A stretch of DNA of 9,508 nucleotides, taken from the NCBI GenBank assembly GCA_030642405.1, contig DAOWNV010000083.1:1-9508 (forward strand), written 5' to 3'. The position numbers were made by a program, and so were the translations under genes. This stretch comes from Desulfosarcina sp. GTDB lineage: Bacteria > Desulfobacterota > Desulfobacteria > Desulfobacterales > Desulfosarcinaceae. Every line of letters starts with the position of its first letter. The first letter of the stretch is position 1. The notes below the pieces were generated by a model. The model was not told where the DNA came from. It worked only from the letters and a program-made list of their open reading frames with translations, and ran no database searches. Shown piece after piece: positions 7,451 through 9,508 of the stretch.

Positions 7451-8701
7451 TCATCGACCATAGCGTATCCCGTCCACCGGATTGAGAGATGAGGCACTGA
7501 TCGCAGGATATAACGTGGCCAAAAAACAGATTCCCATGGATGAAAGACCGATAACGATAAGATCCATGGGACGGAGGCTCACCGGAAGGGTCGTTAAAAA
7601 ATATACATCACCGGGTAATTTGATAAACTGATAGCGCTTTAAAATGCCCGAAAGGATGAAGCCTAAAAGGCCACCAATGGCCGTACCAGTGCAACCGATT
7701 ATAAGCCCCTTGATGATGAAAATTCGTCGGATATGCCGATTGGTGGCCCCCATTGTCTTTAAAATGGCGATATCTCGAGTTTTTTCCATAACCATCATGA
7801 TTAACGCACTAGCGATGTTGAAGGCAGCCACAACCACTATTAATGCCAATATAATGAACATAACCATCTTTTGTAGCCGAAGCATGGAAAAAAGGTTGCG
7901 GTTCATCTGCATCCAATCACGCGACCAAAAGGGAAAACCAATACGCTTGACGATTGCCTCTGCAATGATTTTTGCCTGGTAAATATCGTCAACACGAACC
8001 TCTATACCGGTTGCCGTCCCGGGCATCTGCAGCATTTGCTGGGCGACATCCAATCGAACGAAGGACATGGCGCCATCGTATTCATTCATCCCCGTTTCAA
8101 AAATAGCCGTTACGGAAAATTGCATAACCGTTGGCATCTGGTTGGCCGATCCCCCTTTACCCAAAGGTGAGATGAGATAGATAGGATCTCCAACATCAAC
8201 ACTCAATTTGTCTGCCGTCACCCGTCCAACAATCAGACCGGGAGCCTTCCCAACTGCTTCATCCGGTTCAGCTGCAAAGAGGGCATCGACAAGAGAGACT
8301 CCATTTTCGACAGTAATCGGTGGGGTGGGGCGAGTCGGATCCAACCCTTTGAGTACAACGCCAACCACACCATGAGGGCTTCGCAGCATAACCTGGGTAT
8401 AAATGAACGGGCTTGCTGACTGAACACCTCCAATTGATTCAATTTGGTCCATTGTTGTATCGATATTCGAGACGACGTCACCGTAACGCATGACCAATAC
8501 ATGGGATTCTATACCCAATATCTTTTTTTGCAACTCTGATTCGAAACCGGTCATCACGGCAATGACGATAATTAGAGCCATTACGCCCACCGCAATACCG
8601 GCTATTGCCAAGAAAGTAATCAGCGAAATAAACGCCTGTTGTTGACGGGACTTGAGATAACGAAGCCCCACAAACCAAGTAAATGACATACCGGATTTCA
8701 T
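7451..8701 (-). CDS. lolC: Lipoprotein-releasing ABC transporter permease, LolC/LolE family
   Basis: A 416-residue inner-membrane protein of the FtsX/MacB permease class. It opens with FVGLRYLKSRQQQ, followed by TM1 (about 24-50), a large periplasmic MacB-like domain (about 51-275) and three C-terminal membrane segments (about 278-302, 325-350, 378-399). After TM2 the cytosolic coupling motif MEKTRDIAILKTMGAT (304-319) contacts the ATPase. It ends in NPVDGIRYGR, close to the LolC/E family tail. In the family, LolCDE extracts mature lipoproteins from the inner membrane and passes them to LolA. One gene without a visible LolE partner may form a homodimer, as in LolCF-type systems; LolC and LolE are not separable here. 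The ATG at 8701 has a GGTGA Shine-Dalgarno and gives the usual family length. An ATG at 8851 would add 50 residues read through the acetyltransferase remnant. The ATPase lolD is not next to it in this window. Confidence 0.9.
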   Translation of the reverse strand: MKSGMSFTWFVGLRYLKSRQQQAFISLITFLAIAGIAVGVMALIIVIAVMTGFESELQKKILGIESHVLVMRYGDVVSNIDTTMDQIESIGGVQSASPFIYTQVMLRSPHGVVGVVLKGLDPTRPTPPITVENGVSLVDALFAAEPDEAVGKAPGLIVGRVTADKLSVDVGDPIYLISPLGKGGSANQMPTVMQFSVTAIFETGMNEYDGAMSFVRLDVAQQMLQMPGTATGIEVRVDDIYQAKIIAEAIVKRIGFPFWSRDWMQMNRNLFSMLRLQKMVMFIILALIVVVAAFNIASALIMMVMEKTRDIAILKTMGATNRHIRRIFIIKGLIIGCTGTAIGGLLGFILSGILKRYQFIKLPGDVYFLTTLPVSLRPMDLIVIGLSSMGICFLATLYPAISASSLNPVDGIRYGR

Positions 8702-8711
8702 CAAATCACCG

Positions 8712-8961
8712 TCAACAAGAGGTTTTTCCACGTTGAAGCAGTTGATGGGAATGCCTGTAAATCCCCGGCGTTGAGCCTGGTATGGGCATAGCCCCCGCAC
8801 ACTTTTCGAAAAAAGCCCTTGGACCGGCACCTCCAATGATTGCATAGGCATACCCCATGTGGGCCATCGCCTCTGTGAATATAGATCCCCATTTGAGCCA
8901 ATTGCTCTACCTGCTCTTTCGAATCGGGCAGGTCATATAGCTTTACAAGAAGATCGGTCAT
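8712..8961 (-). pseudogene. GNAT-family N-acetyltransferase, internally deleted and frameshifted
   Basis: The two ends of one acetyltransferase are joined out of frame. The ATG at 8961 (good GAGGG Shine-Dalgarno, 4 bases away) starts about 30 residues beginning MTDLLVKLYDLPD and ending near QMGIYIHR, an N-terminus I know from GNAT proteins of Desulfobacterota. From about 8876 a different frame continues with TEAMAHMGYAYAIIGGAGP, FFEKCAGA and GSTPGIYR, the usual C-terminal part, ending at TGA 8714-8712. The centre, including the acetyl-CoA-binding (Q/R)-x-x-G-x-(G/A) loop, is missing: perhaps 80-100 residues, judged from typical family length. The join lies near 8870-8880. Without the cofactor site it cannot be active. 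The original frame stays open for 86 codons and stops at 8703-8701, sharing one base with the lolC ATG. The family match is from memory of conserved motifs. Confidence 0.8.
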
Positions 8962-8987
8962 GTAGCCCTCATTACATACAAAAATTA

Positions 8988-9016
8988 TTTACAATCGAAA
9001 CGAAATCCTTTATAAA
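8988..9016 (+). promoter_or_regulatory. Sigma70-like promoter for the Lys-rich repeat protein gene
   Basis: TTTACA (8988-8993) and TATAAA (9011-9016) each match the consensus at five of six positions and are separated by exactly 17 bases. Transcription would begin near 9023, leaving a leader of about 55 bases before the ATG at 9078, which has an AAAGGGG Shine-Dalgarno (9065-9071). No start-site data are available; this is a sequence match only. Confidence 0.6.
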
Positions 9017-9036
9017 CAGCGATTGTTATTTCGTTT
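8991..9036. repeat. Paired inverted repeats spanning the face-to-face promoters
   Basis: Two perfect inverted repeats are interleaved. ACAATCG (8991-8997) pairs with CGATTGT (9020-9026), and AAACGAAAT (8998-9006) pairs with ATTTCGTTT (9028-9036). The left arms are contiguous; the right arms are separated by one base, in the order a-b-a'-b'. The left arms cover part of the plus-promoter -35 and spacer; the right arms cover both predicted transcription starts. The arrangement could be an operator for a dimeric regulator. In the minus-strand leader the a/a' arms could form a weak 7-base-pair hairpin. AT-rich composition makes some chance matching possible. Confidence 0.45.
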
Positions 9037-9037
9037 T

Positions 9038-9066
9038 ACTATAGGCTAATCCAAATATAATTTCAA
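9038..9066 (-). promoter_or_regulatory. Sigma70-like promoter for the GNAT remnant-lolC operon
   Basis: On the minus strand TTGAAA (plus 9061-9066) and TATAGT (plus 9038-9043) each match the consensus at five of six positions with a 17-base spacer. The predicted start near 9031 gives a leader of about 70 bases before the ATG at 8961. It faces the plus-strand promoter at 8988-9016, so the two predicted starts lie within about 10 bases and each transcript crosses the other promoter. Confidence 0.55.
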
Positions 9067-9077
9067 AGGGGTTTTTC

Positions 9078-9508
9078 ATGGGTAAAAAGAGTTTGACTAA
9101 ATCCACATCTAAAAAAAAGCTTGCGCCGAAAAAAGGGCCGATAAAAAAAACAACAACCCGTTCTAAGGAAACGGTAAAAAAAGCCGCACCCAAACCAAAG
9201 CCTGTTTCGGTGAAAGACCTTTTGAAGAAAAAATTTGATATCATTGTTCCAAAAAAGCTGTACACTGTTCCAAAAGAGCTGACCACCGAATCAATCTTCA
9301 CCGCGCCGGAATTTCTTGCTGGATTTGAAGTTGGAGATACCAACCGAATCAAAGCACTAATTGCAAACACCTATAGTGAAAAAGACTTGAAGGCCGCTGC
9401 TGAAGAGGCCGCCACCGAAAAGGACGCCGCTGAAAAAGCCGCTGCTGAAAAAGCTGCCGATGAAAAAGCCGCAGCTGAAAAAACCGCTGATGAAAAGGCC
9501 TCCGCTGA
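9078..9508 (+). CDS. Lys-rich protein with Ala/Glu/Lys pentapeptide repeats (3' end outside window)
   Basis: I do not recognise this protein; 143 residues are visible and the frame is still open at the window end. Three parts are seen. The N-terminal tail (1-42) is highly basic, with many KK runs and Ala/Pro, like histone-H1-type bacterial tails such as AlgP. A middle segment (about 46-105) has a non-repetitive sequence containing FDIIVPKKLYTVPKEL and an apparently folded PEFLAGFEVGDTNRIKALI stretch. From residue 106 it turns into AAxEK pentads (AATEK, DAAEK, AAAEK, AADEK, AAAEK, TADEK). Lys to Glu spacing of i to i+4 favours a long single alpha-helix, like TolA domain II. There is no N-terminal membrane segment or signal peptide, so TolA itself is unlikely. 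The ATG at 9078 has an AAAGGGG Shine-Dalgarno (9065-9071) and a good upstream promoter. DNA or polyanion binding through the tail is inference. Confidence 0.8.
   Translation, partial: MGKKSLTKSTSKKKLAPKKGPIKKTTTRSKETVKKAAPKPKPVSVKDLLKKKFDIIVPKKLYTVPKELTTESIFTAPEFLAGFEVGDTNRIKALIANTYSEKDLKAAAEEAATEKDAAEKAAAEKAADEKAAAEKTADEKASA
9393..9508 (+). repeat. 15-base coding tandem repeat (AAxEK pentads), continuing past the window
   Basis: From 9393 the coding sequence repeats with a 5-codon period of the form GCN-GCN-(GCN or GAT)-GAA-AAR, about seven and a half imperfect copies to the window end. The first copy is degenerate (AAAEE) and regular units begin at 9408. AAAEK and AADEK units alternate, giving a 30-base higher-order period. 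Third positions differ between copies, so the array is not a very recent expansion. Copy number may vary between strains. Confidence 0.75.

Noticed and set aside
7435..7497. An N-terminal extension of the 237-residue protein starting at 7497
   Set aside because: It overlaps the end of lolC in another frame, while the ATG at 7434 has a good AAAGGA site.
7451..8851. A longer LolC starting at the ATG 8851
   Set aside because: The extra 50 residues are the acetyltransferase remnant read out of frame; the ATG at 8701 has a Shine-Dalgarno and gives the family length and the expected N-terminus.
8701..8961. A genuine 86-residue protein or a programmed frameshift gene
   Set aside because: The out-of-frame second half (Cys/Arg-rich) looks non-native, and the conserved GNAT motifs are in the other frame. 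A frameshift alone would not restore the missing acetyl-CoA site.
9056..9061. A perfect TATAAT as -10 of the plus-strand gene
   Set aside because: A start about 7 bases downstream would remove the Shine-Dalgarno sequence, and no -35 lies 16-18 bases upstream. The TTTACA/TATAAA pair fits better.
9026..9370. A 114-codon minus-strand open frame rich in Phe and Ser
   Set aside because: It is the antisense shadow of the Lys-rich gene (AAA/AAG read as TTT/CTT) and would cover the promoter region; the plus strand has the better start, Shine-Dalgarno and promoter.
9078..9508. TolA
   Set aside because: The AAxEK repeats resemble TolA domain II, but there is no N-terminal membrane anchor; the protein starts with a soluble, basic tail.

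Overview
The window looks like ordinary chromosomal DNA from a Gram-negative bacterium. It encodes an outer-membrane lipoprotein exporter subunit (LolC/E type), a PAS-linked histidine kinase of the kind abundant in Desulfobacterota (former Deltaproteobacteria), a DEAD-box helicase, Uup and ThiL. The kinase style, moderate GC, an acetyltransferase remnant of a type I associate with sulfate reducers, and a Lys-rich Ala/Glu/Lys repeat protein suggest Desulfobacterota, perhaps Desulfobacteraceae or a relative. That placement is inference from protein flavour, not a database match.

Layout. Positions 1-867 (+) hold the C-terminal part of a PAS/histidine kinase cut by the window edge, followed after 1 base by thiL (869-1846, +). 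A three-gene minus-strand cluster converges on it with 7 bases between stops. In transcription order it is an RhlB-like DEAD-box RNA helicase (6582-4957), a THUMP-domain 23S rRNA methyltransferase of the RlmL/YpsC type (4916-3777) and the ABC-F ATPase uup (3764-1854). All three act on RNA or ribosomes. Upstream of them lies a Rho-independent-type terminator (6649-6677) that closes a second minus-strand unit: a broken GNAT acetyltransferase (8961-8712), a LolC/LolE-family permease (8701-7451) and an unrecognised 237-residue protein with clustered cysteines (7434-6721). At the right edge a plus-strand gene (9078 onwards, cut by the window) encodes a Lys-rich protein that runs into AAxEK pentapeptide repeats.

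The 116-base divergent region between the GNAT remnant and the repeat protein carries two good sigma70-like promoters facing each other, with inverted repeats across them. The sequence suggests mutual interference or shared regulation of the two units.

I found no mobile element, CRISPR array, tRNA or rRNA, and no recognisable defence or biosynthetic system. The least explained items are the cysteine-cluster protein, the Lys-rich repeat protein with its promoter region, and the internally deleted acetyltransferase whose leftover frame ends exactly on the permease start codon.
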